Below, piece after piece: positions 1-7,401 of a stretch of DNA of 8,037 bases (positions are counted from its first letter, which is position 1; each line of letters starts with the position of its first letter). Source of the stretch: an uncultured Finegoldia sp. (GTDB lineage: Bacteria > Bacillota > Clostridia > Tissierellales > Peptoniphilaceae); contig NZ_CAMXVC010000047.1 in NCBI RefSeq assembly GCF_947252345.1, positions 1 through 8,037 on the forward strand, in the 5' to 3' direction. A program made the translations under genes and the position numbers. Under the pieces are notes generated by a model that was not told the origin of the DNA, did no database searches, and was given only the letters and a program-made list of their open reading frames with translations.

Positions 1-30
1 CGTGGGCTCGGAGATGTGTATAAGAGACAG
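1..30 (+). other. Illumina Nextera transposase adapter (sequencing contamination)
   Basis: Bases 1-30 match, from memory, the last 30 bases of the Nextera Read 2 transposase adapter. They end in the 19-base Tn5 mosaic end AGATGTGTATAAGAGACAG (12-30). The stretch is more GC-rich than the DNA after it, and the dnaG frame becomes family-like only from base 31. It is a library artefact left at a contig end, not a mobile element. On the minus strand, in the dnaG frame, it reads LSLIHISEPT, a peptide familiar from contaminated database proteins. It should be trimmed. Confidence 0.97.
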
Positions 31-1605
31 ATCTATAGCTTTGTCCATATTGATATCATTCTTAAAAAATTTTCTAGTTAATTGCTCATCCAAATGATTC
101 ACATTATTCTTAGAATAAAAATCATTAACAAAAATCATAAAATTATTATATGAATCAATATTTGTTTGGAAATTTTTAACCTCATCCTGAATTTTCTCAT
201 AATTATTTCTGTCAAAACAAGCAATCGTCATTATCTTTACAGCTGTCATTTTTTCTTGAACATCAGTGTTGCTTTTTTTAACATTTTCTTCAGACTCAAC
301 ACCAGAATAATTTGTTTTTTTTGTTTGCAATATATTTAATTTTTTATTTATATCTTGCCTTAAACTATTAGGTTCTATTTTTAATTCAGAAGAAAACTTT
401 AAAATATATTCATTTCTGATTACCTCTCTATCTAATTTAGACAAAAGAGTACTCAATTCATCGATTAATTGAATTTTTTCTGAGATATCATCAACGTTGT
501 ATTTTTGTAAAATTTTTTTATATTCATAAATTGTACTATCTAATGCGTTATCAATTAATTTATTAAAATTTTCATTTCCGTATTTTTTTATATAATCATC
601 CGGGTCTAAATTATCTGGTATGACAATTATACTAGGACTGATATCTTGCTCTTTAAATATTTCAATAGCTCTGGATGTGGCATTCTGACCTGCAGAATCA
701 CCATCATAACAAATATAAATATTTTTACAATATCTTTTTATAAGTTTAGCTTGGTCATGTGTCAAAGAAGTTCCCAATGATGCTATCGCAAAATCAAATC
801 CATAATTCGTAAGTGAAACCACATCCATATAACCTTCAACGAGAATTATTTTGCCAACCTTAGTGGAATTTTTAAGGTTTGAAACTCCATAAATGTGTTT
901 ACTTTTGTCATAAGCCAAACTTTGAGGCGAGTTCATATATTTCGCTTTATCATCAATTAGTGTTCTTCCTCCGAATCCTATAATATTGCCTCTGATATCG
1001 TCAATAGGAAACATCAATCTGTTTTTAAATTTATCATATAAATTACTCTTTTTATCTTGATTCACAAGTCCAAGTTCTATTATATCATCTTTTTGATGTC
1101 CCTTTGAAAGCAAATATCTGTACAGACTGTTTTTTCCATCAGCATATCCTATTACAAATTTATTTATCATAGAATTGTTAAGTTCTCTCTTTTTGATATA
1201 ATTCTTTGGAATATCATTTATCAATAAATTCTTATAAAAGAAAAGTTTTGCATCATTATTTATTTCATACAATTTTTTTCGATGTTCATATTTTTCTTTA
1301 TTTACTTCATTAGTTTCTACAATTATACCAAGTTTGTCGGCTAAGAATTTTATTGCTTCTGGATATGTTAGTCCCTCCTTTTGCATTATAAACGATATAA
1401 CATCTCCACCTATTCCACACCCAAAACAATGGAAAATTCCTTTAGATGGTGAAACGCTAAAAGATGGAGTTTTTTCATTGTGAAAAGGACATAACCCAAT
1501 ATAATTTGAGCCAGACCTTTTTAACTCAACATAATCTCCTATTACAGAAACTATATCAGCAACATTCTTGATTTCATCTATTTTCTCTTGTGGTATAAAC
1601 CCCAT
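31..1605 (-). CDS. dnaG: DNA primase DnaG, 3' end missing
   Basis: Synthesises RNA primers for lagging-strand and origin replication, recruited by the DnaB-type helicase. I translated the minus strand by hand: 525 codons run open from ATG at 1605 to base 31, where genomic sequence ends. The N-terminal CHC2 zinc domain shows CPFHNEKTPSF with C39 and H42, then CFGC with C60 and C63. The catalytic core has RLMFPI (196-201) and GFGGRT (210-215). The TOPRIM domain shows VEGYMDVV (E257), SLGTSLT (276-282) and YDGDSAG with D301 and D303, followed by DPDDYIKKYG (334-343). The remaining part, to 525, is the divergent helicase-binding C-terminal region. Family members are about 580-600 residues, so roughly 60-75 residues are lost at the contig end. 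The start lies 15 bases after the dgt stop with only a weak Shine-Dalgarno (GGATG), so translational coupling to dgt is likely. In related Firmicutes rpoD usually follows. Confidence 0.97.
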
Positions 1606-1620
1606 TTTATCATCCAATCT

Positions 1621-2631
1621 TTAAATATTCCATGATGAAGGAATAAAAATCTCATTAAATGTCCTTCTAGCGAATGAATCTGTCATTCCAGCTATGTAAT
1701 CACTTACTATATCATCATTTGTTTTATTTTTTAAATACTCATTGTCGTAAATGTTCAAATGTGACATTGGTAATCTAGTAATATCTTCAATATAAAATTG
1801 ATATAAACTTTTCAAAACATATTCTACCTTTTTATCGTCTTTTCTGACAGTTGAATTAAAATATACTTTTTCAAACATAAATGACCTTAATTGTTCCATT
1901 AATTTATAAGTTGATTCGGACATAGTAATACAGTTTTTACCAAAACTTGAATTAACTAAATCATTTACCAAAAAATTAATTCTCACTGAGCCTCTATTTC
2001 CTAATCGGTTTGTAATTTCGGCAGGTAAATCAGATTCTTTTAAAATATTAGATCGAATAGAATCATCTATATCGTGATTAATATACGCAATTCTATCAGA
2101 ATATTTTATTATTTGTCCCTCCAAAGTGCTGGCTATATTTTCTCCAGAATGATTCAATATACCATCCATAGTTTGCAATGTTAGGTTTAATCCTACTCTT
2201 CTATCAGTATGTTCTAAATATTTAACTACATTGATTGATTGTTCATAATGTTTGAATCCATTAGGATTTAATTTATTAAGAACTTTTTCACCCAAATGTC
2301 CAAATGGTGTATGACCCAAATCATGTCCTAAACCAATAGCCTCTACCAAATCTTCATTTAAATTAAGACATCTGGCAATGGTTCGTGCTATTTGCGTAAC
2401 TTCTAAAGTATGAGTCAATCGAGTTCTGTAATGGTCCTTTTCCGGATTCAAATAAACTTGAGTCTTGTGTTTCAGCCTTCTAAATGATTTTGAATGAATA
2501 ATTCTGTCTCTATCAATTTGAAACGGATTTCTTATATTATTTTTTTCTTCAAATACGTATCTTTTTGCATCTTCTGACCTAGTTGCAAACTCATTTAAAT
2601 TTTTCTCGTAAATTTTAAAATCAATATCCAT
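1621..2631 (-). CDS. dgt: dGTP triphosphohydrolase-like HD-domain protein
   Basis: Probable deoxynucleoside triphosphate triphosphohydrolase, which cleaves a dNTP to a nucleoside plus tripolyphosphate and tunes the dNTP pool. At 336 residues it fits the shorter clostridial/bacillar Dgt-like subfamily rather than the roughly 500-residue E. coli enzyme. Visible motifs are SFRRLKHKTQVY (49-60), DHYRTRLTHTLEV with H74, GLGHDLGHTPFGH with H103-D104 and H107, and YSDRIAYINHDIDD with D179. H74, H103, D104 and D179 are the expected HD metal ligands. The start is supported by AAAGGA about 10 bases upstream of the ATG. It is the first gene after a terminator and precedes dnaG by 15 bases, so it probably heads a replication-linked dgt-dnaG(-rpoD) operon. 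The nucleotide substrate cannot be told from sequence; several relatives act on other dNTPs or need a dNTP activator. Confidence 0.93.
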   Translation of the reverse strand: MDIDFKIYEKNLNEFATRSEDAKRYVFEEKNNIRNPFQIDRDRIIHSKSFRRLKHKTQVYLNPEKDHYRTRLTHTLEVTQIARTIARCLNLNEDLVEAIGLGHDLGHTPFGHLGEKVLNKLNPNGFKHYEQSINVVKYLEHTDRRVGLNLTLQTMDGILNHSGENIASTLEGQIIKYSDRIAYINHDIDDSIRSNILKESDLPAEITNRLGNRGSVRINFLVNDLVNSSFGKNCITMSESTYKLMEQLRSFMFEKVYFNSTVRKDDKKVEYVLKSLYQFYIEDITRLPMSHLNIYDNEYLKNKTNDDIVSDYIAGMTDSFARRTFNEIFIPSSWNI

Positions 2632-2660
2632 AATAAATCAATCCTTTAACTTATATGTTT

Positions 2661-2690
2661 TATATACCCGAAATTACATAAACTAACTCA
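2661..2690 (-). promoter_or_regulatory. Possible weak promoter for dgt-dnaG
   Basis: On the minus strand an AT-rich box TATATAAA (2666-2659) could be a -10 element. It has a poor -35 candidate, TGAGTT (2690-2685), 18 bases upstream. It lies between the upstream operon's terminator and the dgt start, where a promoter is expected. The -35 match is weak and AT-rich DNA gives such boxes by chance, so position, rather than sequence, is the main support. Confidence 0.3.
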
Positions 2691-2701
2691 TTATGAAATT
2701 T

Positions 2702-2728
2702 AAAAAAAGCCAAACAATGTTTGGCTTT
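2702..2728 (-). terminator. Rho-independent terminator of the mnmM...ispH-S1 operon
   Basis: On the minus strand a perfect 10-bp stem, AAAGCCAAAC paired with GTTTGGCTTT around a 3-base loop (2718-2716), begins 19 bases after the ispH-S1 stop. It runs into a seven-T tract (2708-2702) that overlaps the stem base. The plus-strand side has only three T's, so it should act only on minus-strand transcripts. It separates the ispH-S1 operon from dgt-dnaG. Confidence 0.93.
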
Positions 2729-2746
2729 CCAAGTTATCAAAAATTA

Positions 2747-4774
2747 TTAATTATCTTCTTCGATTTCTTTTAATTTTAGATCCAATAATGCACCTAAATC
2801 ACTATTAATTAAAGTTTCTTCATTTGATTCAGGTTTTTGCTCTACCTTTTTAGGTTTAACTTTCTTAGGTCTTGGCTTTCTTTCTTCTTTTTCTGGTTTT
2901 GGTAAAAGAGCTTTCATGCTAAGAGCAATTCTTTTCTTTTCAGGATTGATTTCTAAAATTTTAACTTTTACTGTATCGCCTATGTTTAATTCATCAGATG
3001 GTTTATCTACATGTTCATTAGAAATTTCTGAAACATGGACTAATCCTTCAATTCCTTCAGCTAGTTTAACGAATGCACCAAAATCTACAAGATTAACAAC
3101 TTCTCCTTCGAGTGTATCACCTTCATGATTGTTTTCAATGAAAGCATCAAATGGTTTTTGTTGTAACTGTTTTAAACCTAATGAAATTCTATTTTTTTCT
3201 CTGTTAGCTTTAAGTACAACAGTTTCTATTTCGTCTCCTACTTTAAGAACATCTTGTGGTGATTCGATTCTGTTCCAAGAAACATCTGATATATGAAGTA
3301 AACCGTCAACTCCACCTAAATCAATAAAAGCACCAAAATCAGTAATTCTTTGTACTTTACCAGTGATTTTTTCACCTACTACAATATTTTCCCAAGCTTT
3401 ATCTTCGATTTCCTTCTTTTCAGCTTCTTCAACAGCCCTGCGTGATAAAACAAGACGTCTTTTCTTTTCATCTATATTCAAAACTTTACATACCAAAGTT
3501 TCTCCTACAAATTTAGATAAATCTTTTACAAAGTGAGTAGTTACTTGAGAACCCGGTATAAAAGCTCTTACTTCATTTACTGTTGCGATCAATCCGCCTT
3601 TTACTACTTGTGTTACTTTTGCTTCAACAGTTGAATCATTATCAAAACTAGATACTAAATTTTTCCAATTTTTAATTCCTTCAACTCGTTTTGTAGAAAG
3701 TACAACATTACCTTCGCCGTCATCTAATTTGATAACATAAACTTCGATTTCGTCACCTTGTTTGTATAAATCTTTAGGTAATTTACCTTCTTCTGTTGAT
3801 AATTCGTCAAGCTTAATAATACCATCAGCTTTGTAACCAATATTAACCATGACTTCATCATCTGTTACATAAATAACTTCGCCCTTTACAATTTCTTTAG
3901 GGTAAATCTTATTCATGCTTTCTTCTACTTGTTCCATAAAATCCTTGCTGTAATTATCCATTAAATTTACAACCTCCTCAATAATCCAAGCCGGTGTGGA
4001 TGCACCAGCTGTAATACCTAATAAATTAGATTTAATAATACTATCATCGACACAAATATCTCTATATGTTTCTACTCTAAGAACTTTTTTACAATTTTTT
4101 TTTGCAATTTCATATAATTTATTTGTGTTAGAACTATTCAAACCTCCAATAACTATCATACAATCAACTTTCTTAGAAAGTTCTAAACAAGCTGTTTGTC
4201 GGCTTTTTGTAGCTCCACAAATAGTATTATCTATCACAACGTTAGTATTACCTCTTACTATTATATCAGAAATTTCTAAAAATTTCTTCATTAAATTTGT
4301 AGTTTGTGAAATTACATATAATTTATCGCCCTTTATAAGCTTTGCTTGTTCAACCGAATTTATAACTTCAACATTATCATCAACTTGTCCCTTCATTGCC
4401 TTTATTTCAGGATGGTCTGGGTCACCAATTATAATTATTTTATATCCTTCTTGATGTTTGGCATTAATCTTGCTATAAATCTTCAATAAAGAAGGGCAAG
4501 TTAAATCAACTAATTCATATCCATTATTTTTTATTTCTTCTTTTAATTTTTTTGTGGCGCCATGTGACCTTATGAATATTGTTGAATTTTTTTCGGCATC
4601 TTTGTATTTATCAATATTTTTAATACCTAATTTCTTTAATCTTTCACATTCATCTTTGTTATGAATCAGTTGGCCTAGAGTGTATTTATTTTTAGATTCA
4701 TAATTCTCAATTATGTCTACTGCTCTTTTAACTCCATAACAAAATCCAGCATTATGTTGTACAATTATATTCAT
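2747..4774 (-). CDS. ispH-rpsA: Bifunctional HMBPP reductase (IspH) / ribosomal protein S1 fusion
   Basis: A 675-residue fusion. Residues 1-275 are IspH/LytB, the [4Fe-4S] enzyme that reduces HMBPP to IPP and DMAPP in the last step of the MEP pathway. The cluster cysteines are C12 (GFCYGV), C93 (DLTCP) and C186 (ICGATKSRQ). Substrate contacts are H38, H121 and catalytic E123 in DHPE, SQTT (156-159), SSN (214-216) and S259 in GAST. Residues 294-621 hold four S1 RNA-binding repeats (about 294-363, 380-446, 465-534 and 551-621). The last two are the most typical, with TDFGAFIDL...GLLHISDVS and VDFGAFVKL...GLVHVSEIS. A Lys/Pro-rich linker (624-650) and an acidic tail follow. Such fusions are known in Clostridia. 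The start overlaps the plsC stop by one base (TAATG), with AGGTG six bases upstream. There is no frameshift at the junction, but an internal Shine-Dalgarno and start at codon 272 may also produce S1 alone. Confidence 0.96.
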   Translation of the reverse strand: MNIIVQHNAGFCYGVKRAVDIIENYESKNKYTLGQLIHNKDECERLKKLGIKNIDKYKDAEKNSTIFIRSHGATKKLKEEIKNNGYELVDLTCPSLLKIYSKINAKHQEGYKIIIIGDPDHPEIKAMKGQVDDNVEVINSVEQAKLIKGDKLYVISQTTNLMKKFLEISDIIVRGNTNVVIDNTICGATKSRQTACLELSKKVDCMIVIGGLNSSNTNKLYEIAKKNCKKVLRVETYRDICVDDSIIKSNLLGITAGASTPAWIIEEVVNLMDNYSKDFMEQVEESMNKIYPKEIVKGEVIYVTDDEVMVNIGYKADGIIKLDELSTEEGKLPKDLYKQGDEIEVYVIKLDDGEGNVVLSTKRVEGIKNWKNLVSSFDNDSTVEAKVTQVVKGGLIATVNEVRAFIPGSQVTTHFVKDLSKFVGETLVCKVLNIDEKKRRLVLSRRAVEEAEKKEIEDKAWENIVVGEKITGKVQRITDFGAFIDLGGVDGLLHISDVSWNRIESPQDVLKVGDEIETVVLKANREKNRISLGLKQLQQKPFDAFIENNHEGDTLEGEVVNLVDFGAFVKLAEGIEGLVHVSEISNEHVDKPSDELNIGDTVKVKILEINPEKKRIALSMKALLPKPEKEERKPRPKKVKPKKVEQKPESNEETLINSDLGALLDLKLKEIEEDN
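3959..3979 (-). promoter_or_regulatory. Candidate internal ribosome binding site and ATG at the IspH/S1 junction
   Basis: On the minus strand GAGGAGG (3979-3973), continuing to GGTT, is a near-perfect Shine-Dalgarno. It lies 11 bases before an in-frame ATG (3961-3959, codon 272 of the fusion), exactly where IspH ends and S1 is about to begin. A second in-frame ATG, codon 280 (3937-3935), has AAGGA (3946-3942) four bases upstream. Initiation here would give an S1 protein of about 400 residues without IspH. The bases also encode Glu-Glu-Val in the last IspH helix, so chance is possible, and the 11-base spacing is longer than ideal. Confidence 0.4.
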
Positions 4775-5343
4775 TAATTCACCTGATAAATATCATTATA
4801 GATTGCTTTTGTAATAGCTTTGTTCCTACTTTCTTTTGGAAAATCTTCAAAATCTTGTATTACAACTTGATTCCTAATAAACACATCGATTTTAGAGCCG
4901 CACTTATAATCTGATTTTATATATACAGGAATTACATCACAATTAGCTCTCGAAGCTATCATAGCTACACCTGTCTTCATATTATCTTCACTAACGTTTT
5001 TTACTCTTGTTCCCTCTGGAAAAATTCCTAAAACTTCATTGTTTTTTAGTAAATTAATGGAATATTTAATCGTTTTAATATTTACATTTTCTCTATCTAC
5101 TGGAAAAACTCCTGCCTTTTTAAATAAATAAGCTATTATTCTATTTTTAAACAGTTCTTTTTTTCCCATAAAGTTTATCTTTCTATCGAATATTATTGCA
5201 AGAACCACAGGGTCCCAAATACTTATATGGTTAGCACAAATAATTAATGGCTTGTTTGGAAGTTTAGTATCGCCATGAACTTCCAATTTGTATATAATAT
5301 TAAATACTATTTTCAAAATAAACTTACAAAAATTATAAAACAT
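4774..5343 (-). CDS. plsC: 1-acyl-sn-glycerol-3-phosphate acyltransferase
   Basis: Membrane-associated LPLAT-family enzyme that acylates lysophosphatidic acid to phosphatidic acid, the precursor of membrane phospholipids. At 189 residues it is a typical short bacterial PlsC. The hydrophobic and basic N-terminus (1-20) probably binds the membrane. The catalytic motif NHISIWD has N38, H39 and D44; GKKELF (60-65) is block II; FPEGTR (108-113) binds the phosphate; and KTGVAMIA (123-130) and VIPVYI (137-142) complete the family pattern. The start is one base after the cmk stop, with AGGAGA four bases upstream, and the stop overlaps the ispH start. Sitting beside cmk makes sense, because CDP-diacylglycerol use releases CMP that Cmk recycles; that link is inferred. 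Other LPLAT members with different acceptors cannot be excluded. Confidence 0.93.
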   Translation of the reverse strand: MFYNFCKFILKIVFNIIYKLEVHGDTKLPNKPLIICANHISIWDPVVLAIIFDRKINFMGKKELFKNRIIAYLFKKAGVFPVDRENVNIKTIKYSINLLKNNEVLGIFPEGTRVKNVSEDNMKTGVAMIASRANCDVIPVYIKSDYKCGSKIDVFIRNQVVIQDFEDFPKESRNKAITKAIYNDIYQVN

Positions 5344-5344
5344 T

Positions 5345-6202
5345 CTATCTCCTAATAATTGTTAACATTTTTTCGACAACTTCATCAATACCCAAATCAT
5401 CTGAGTTAATTAAAATAGCATCTTTTGCCTTTTTTAGAGGTGCATATTTTCTATTTTTATCTTGTTCATCTCTGATTTTAATATCTTCAAGAATGACATC
5501 GTATGAAGAGTCGTCTTTTTTTTCGTTATATCTTCTTCTAGCTCTAATTTCTGCTGAAGCATCTAAATAAAATTTATAGTCAGCATTTTTTAATATATTT
5601 GTTCCAGCGTCTCTACCATCAAGAATAATAGCCTTATCCTCTGCAATTTTTCTTTGAATTTCAACCATTTTTTCTCTTACAGATAAATAAGTTGAAACTT
5701 TAGATGCAATCATTGATATCTTGTTAGTTCGTATTTCATCATTTAATAAACATCCATTTACAATAATTTTAGAATTTTCAAAAGTAATATTCATATTATT
5801 TAAAACTTGAATAACTTTGTTTTCATTGTTTAAATCTATCTTTGATTGTAAGCAATAATATGCTAATGATCGATACATAGAGCCAGTATCTAAGTACTCT
5901 ATATTTAAAATTTTAGCCAATAATTTACAAACCGTAGATTTACCAGAACCACTTGGACCATCTACTGTTATAGAATAAATTTTATTATTTAAAAGTTCTA
6001 CATAAAAATAATTTTCATCGTTTTCACTTAGCATTCTCGATGTAAGAAGAATATTCTTATCTGTGTGTATATTTTTATCATCAAATATTTCATTCATACA
6101 CTTAGGTGTTGAAATTAAAATTATATCGAATTTCCTATTTTTTATATAATTATTAATGAATTTATAAAATTCGTCAGTATTCTCATATTTTACTTTAATC
6201 AT
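5345..6202 (-). CDS. cmk: Cytidylate kinase with an N-terminal extension
   Basis: Phosphorylates CMP and dCMP with ATP in the cytoplasm. Residues 75-285 are a complete Cmk: P-loop GPSGSGKST (82-90), YLDTGSMYR (103-111), LDGRDAGT (194-201; Ala where DGRDIGT is usual), the Arg-rich lid region RARRRYNEK (220-228), RDEQDKNR (244-251), then PLKKAKDAILI (255-265). Standard Cmk is about 220 residues. Here about 72 residues precede the usual start, with predicted pattern beta-alpha-beta-alpha-beta-beta and no recognised catalytic motif. The upstream start is favoured because its ATG overlaps the flavoprotein stop (ATGA) and has GGGG eight bases before it. No ATG lies next to the kinase domain; the nearest internal one, M57, lacks a Shine-Dalgarno. 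The extension may be a relic AroH chorismate mutase (see findings). Cmk function is certain; the role of the extension is unknown. Confidence 0.94.
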   Translation of the reverse strand: MIKVKYENTDEFYKFINNYIKNRKFDIILISTPKCMNEIFDDKNIHTDKNILLTSRMLSENDENYFYVELLNNKIYSITVDGPSGSGKSTVCKLLAKILNIEYLDTGSMYRSLAYYCLQSKIDLNNENKVIQVLNNMNITFENSKIIVNGCLLNDEIRTNKISMIASKVSTYLSVREKMVEIQRKIAEDKAIILDGRDAGTNILKNADYKFYLDASAEIRARRRYNEKKDDSSYDVILEDIKIRDEQDKNRKYAPLKKAKDAILINSDDLGIDEVVEKMLTIIRR

Positions 6203-7401
6203 ATATTTATCCCCGCTAAATAACCTGTTGAAAATGCAAACTGTAAGTTAAAACCACCTGTAAATCCATCTACATCGATTATTTCACCGCAGAAATAAAG
6301 ATTTTTTACAAGTTTTGACTCCATGGTACTTGGATCAATTTCGTTGACATCAATGCCACCTACACTAATTATCGCATATTCAAGTTTTTCATTTGAAATA
6401 TAATTGAAATCAAAATTTTTTAACGACTTCAATAATTTTTCTCTTTCAATTTTCGTTATTTCATTTACTTTCTTATCCGGATTAATGTTAGACAATTTTA
6501 GAATCGGAAGAATTAACTTTTTTGTAGTTAATTTACTAATTGCATTCTCAATAGTTTTATTTGAATTAGCATTAAAATCCCTTAAAATCCTATCATCAAG
6601 TTTTTTTTCTGTCAATGCCGGTTTAAGGTCTATTGATATTTTTGTTTTACCATTTTTGTGGCATAAAATACTTGATAAAGTAAGAACTAAAGGTCCAGAA
6701 ATGCCTCTTTTCGTAAAAACTAATTCTCCGGTTTCATTATAAATTAATTTATTTTCAACATAACACTTTAAACCAATATTTTTTAGACTAACACCTTCGA
6801 GCATACTTACATTTTCTTGTAAAATTATAGGGCACAATCCTGGTTTCGTTGTATTAATGGAATGTCCTAGATTTTTTATTTGATTAAATAATGAGCCGTC
6901 TGAACCTGTATTTGGATATGATTTTCCACCACAAGCAATAATTATTTTATCAAATTTATATTCTTTTACCGAACTTGTCAGATAAAAAGAGTCAGATTTG
7001 TAGATTTTTTTTATTTTTTCATTCAAGTGAACATTTATATGTTTTTTCTCTATTATTTTCGAAAATACTTTAATGACATCTGATGATTTATCACTATTTG
7101 GGAATACCCTCTTTCCTCTTTCTACTTTTGTTTTTAAACCATTTTGATTAAAAAAATTTATGACTTGTTGATTAGTAAAGTCATAAAATGCACTGTAACA
7201 AAAATATTTGTTTGTATTTATATTATCTATTAGTTCAGAAACTTCACAATCATTGGTGATGTTACATCTACCTTTACCAGTTATATATAATTTCTTTCCT
7301 ATTTTTTCATTTTGGTCAAAAATATATATATCATTCTTTTCTTCTATAAAACTTGCTGCCATTAGACCAGCAGCACCCGCTCCTATAATAGCTACTTTCA
7401 T
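6199..7401 (-). CDS. HI0933/BaiN-family FAD-dependent oxidoreductase
   Basis: A 400-residue flavoprotein of the HI0933-like family (YhiN, YtfP, BaiN relatives), full length. The N-terminal Rossmann fold binds FAD through GAGAAG (7-12) and an acidic strand end (FD 28-29). The family signature GKGRCNITN (42-50) follows, then RVFPNSDKSSDV (98-109), CGGKSYPNTGSDG (157-169), ELVFTKRGISGP (226-237) and VGGIDVNEIDPSTME (347-361). The C-terminal FAD motif, CGEIIDVDGFTGGFN (371-385), and QFAFSTG complete it. BaiN of Clostridium scindens has been linked to bile-acid reduction, but most members lack a proven substrate, and position in a housekeeping operon argues against assuming that role here. The ATG directly follows the mnmM stop (TAAATG), with AAAGGA about nine bases upstream; its own stop overlaps the cmk start by four bases. 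Confidence 0.9.
   Translation of the reverse strand: MKVAIIGAGAAGLMAASFIEEKNDIYIFDQNEKIGKKLYITGKGRCNITNDCEVSELIDNINTNKYFCYSAFYDFTNQQVINFFNQNGLKTKVERGKRVFPNSDKSSDVIKVFSKIIEKKHINVHLNEKIKKIYKSDSFYLTSSVKEYKFDKIIIACGGKSYPNTGSDGSLFNQIKNLGHSINTTKPGLCPIILQENVSMLEGVSLKNIGLKCYVENKLIYNETGELVFTKRGISGPLVLTLSSILCHKNGKTKISIDLKPALTEKKLDDRILRDFNANSNKTIENAISKLTTKKLILPILKLSNINPDKKVNEITKIEREKLLKSLKNFDFNYISNEKLEYAIISVGGIDVNEIDPSTMESKLVKNLYFCGEIIDVDGFTGGFNLQFAFSTGYLAGINI

Noticed and set aside
12..30. Tn5 mosaic end as sign of a transposon
   Set aside because: The flanking bases 1-11 are Illumina primer sequence, there is no transposase or target duplication, and it sits exactly at the contig end, so it is a library artefact.
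2916..3128. Plus-strand open frame of 70 codons
   Set aside because: Antisense to the fourth S1 repeat; Ser/Thr-rich composition is the mirror of Glu/Lys codons and there is no convincing ribosome site.
3996..4454. Plus-strand open frame of 152 codons
   Set aside because: It is antisense to the IspH domain, whose catalytic residues are all intact on the other strand. The peptide is a hydrophobic mix with no motif, as expected opposite Lys/Asn-rich coding DNA.
6404..6742. Plus-strand open frame of 112 codons
   Set aside because: Antisense to the middle of the flavoprotein gene, which is full length with conserved motifs; Phe/Leu/Ser-rich composition is typical of a shadow frame.
7319..7331. 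Short AT dinucleotide run and the many A/T homopolymers
   Set aside because: Expected by chance in DNA this AT-rich; they lie within intact reading frames and do not form a longer tandem repeat.
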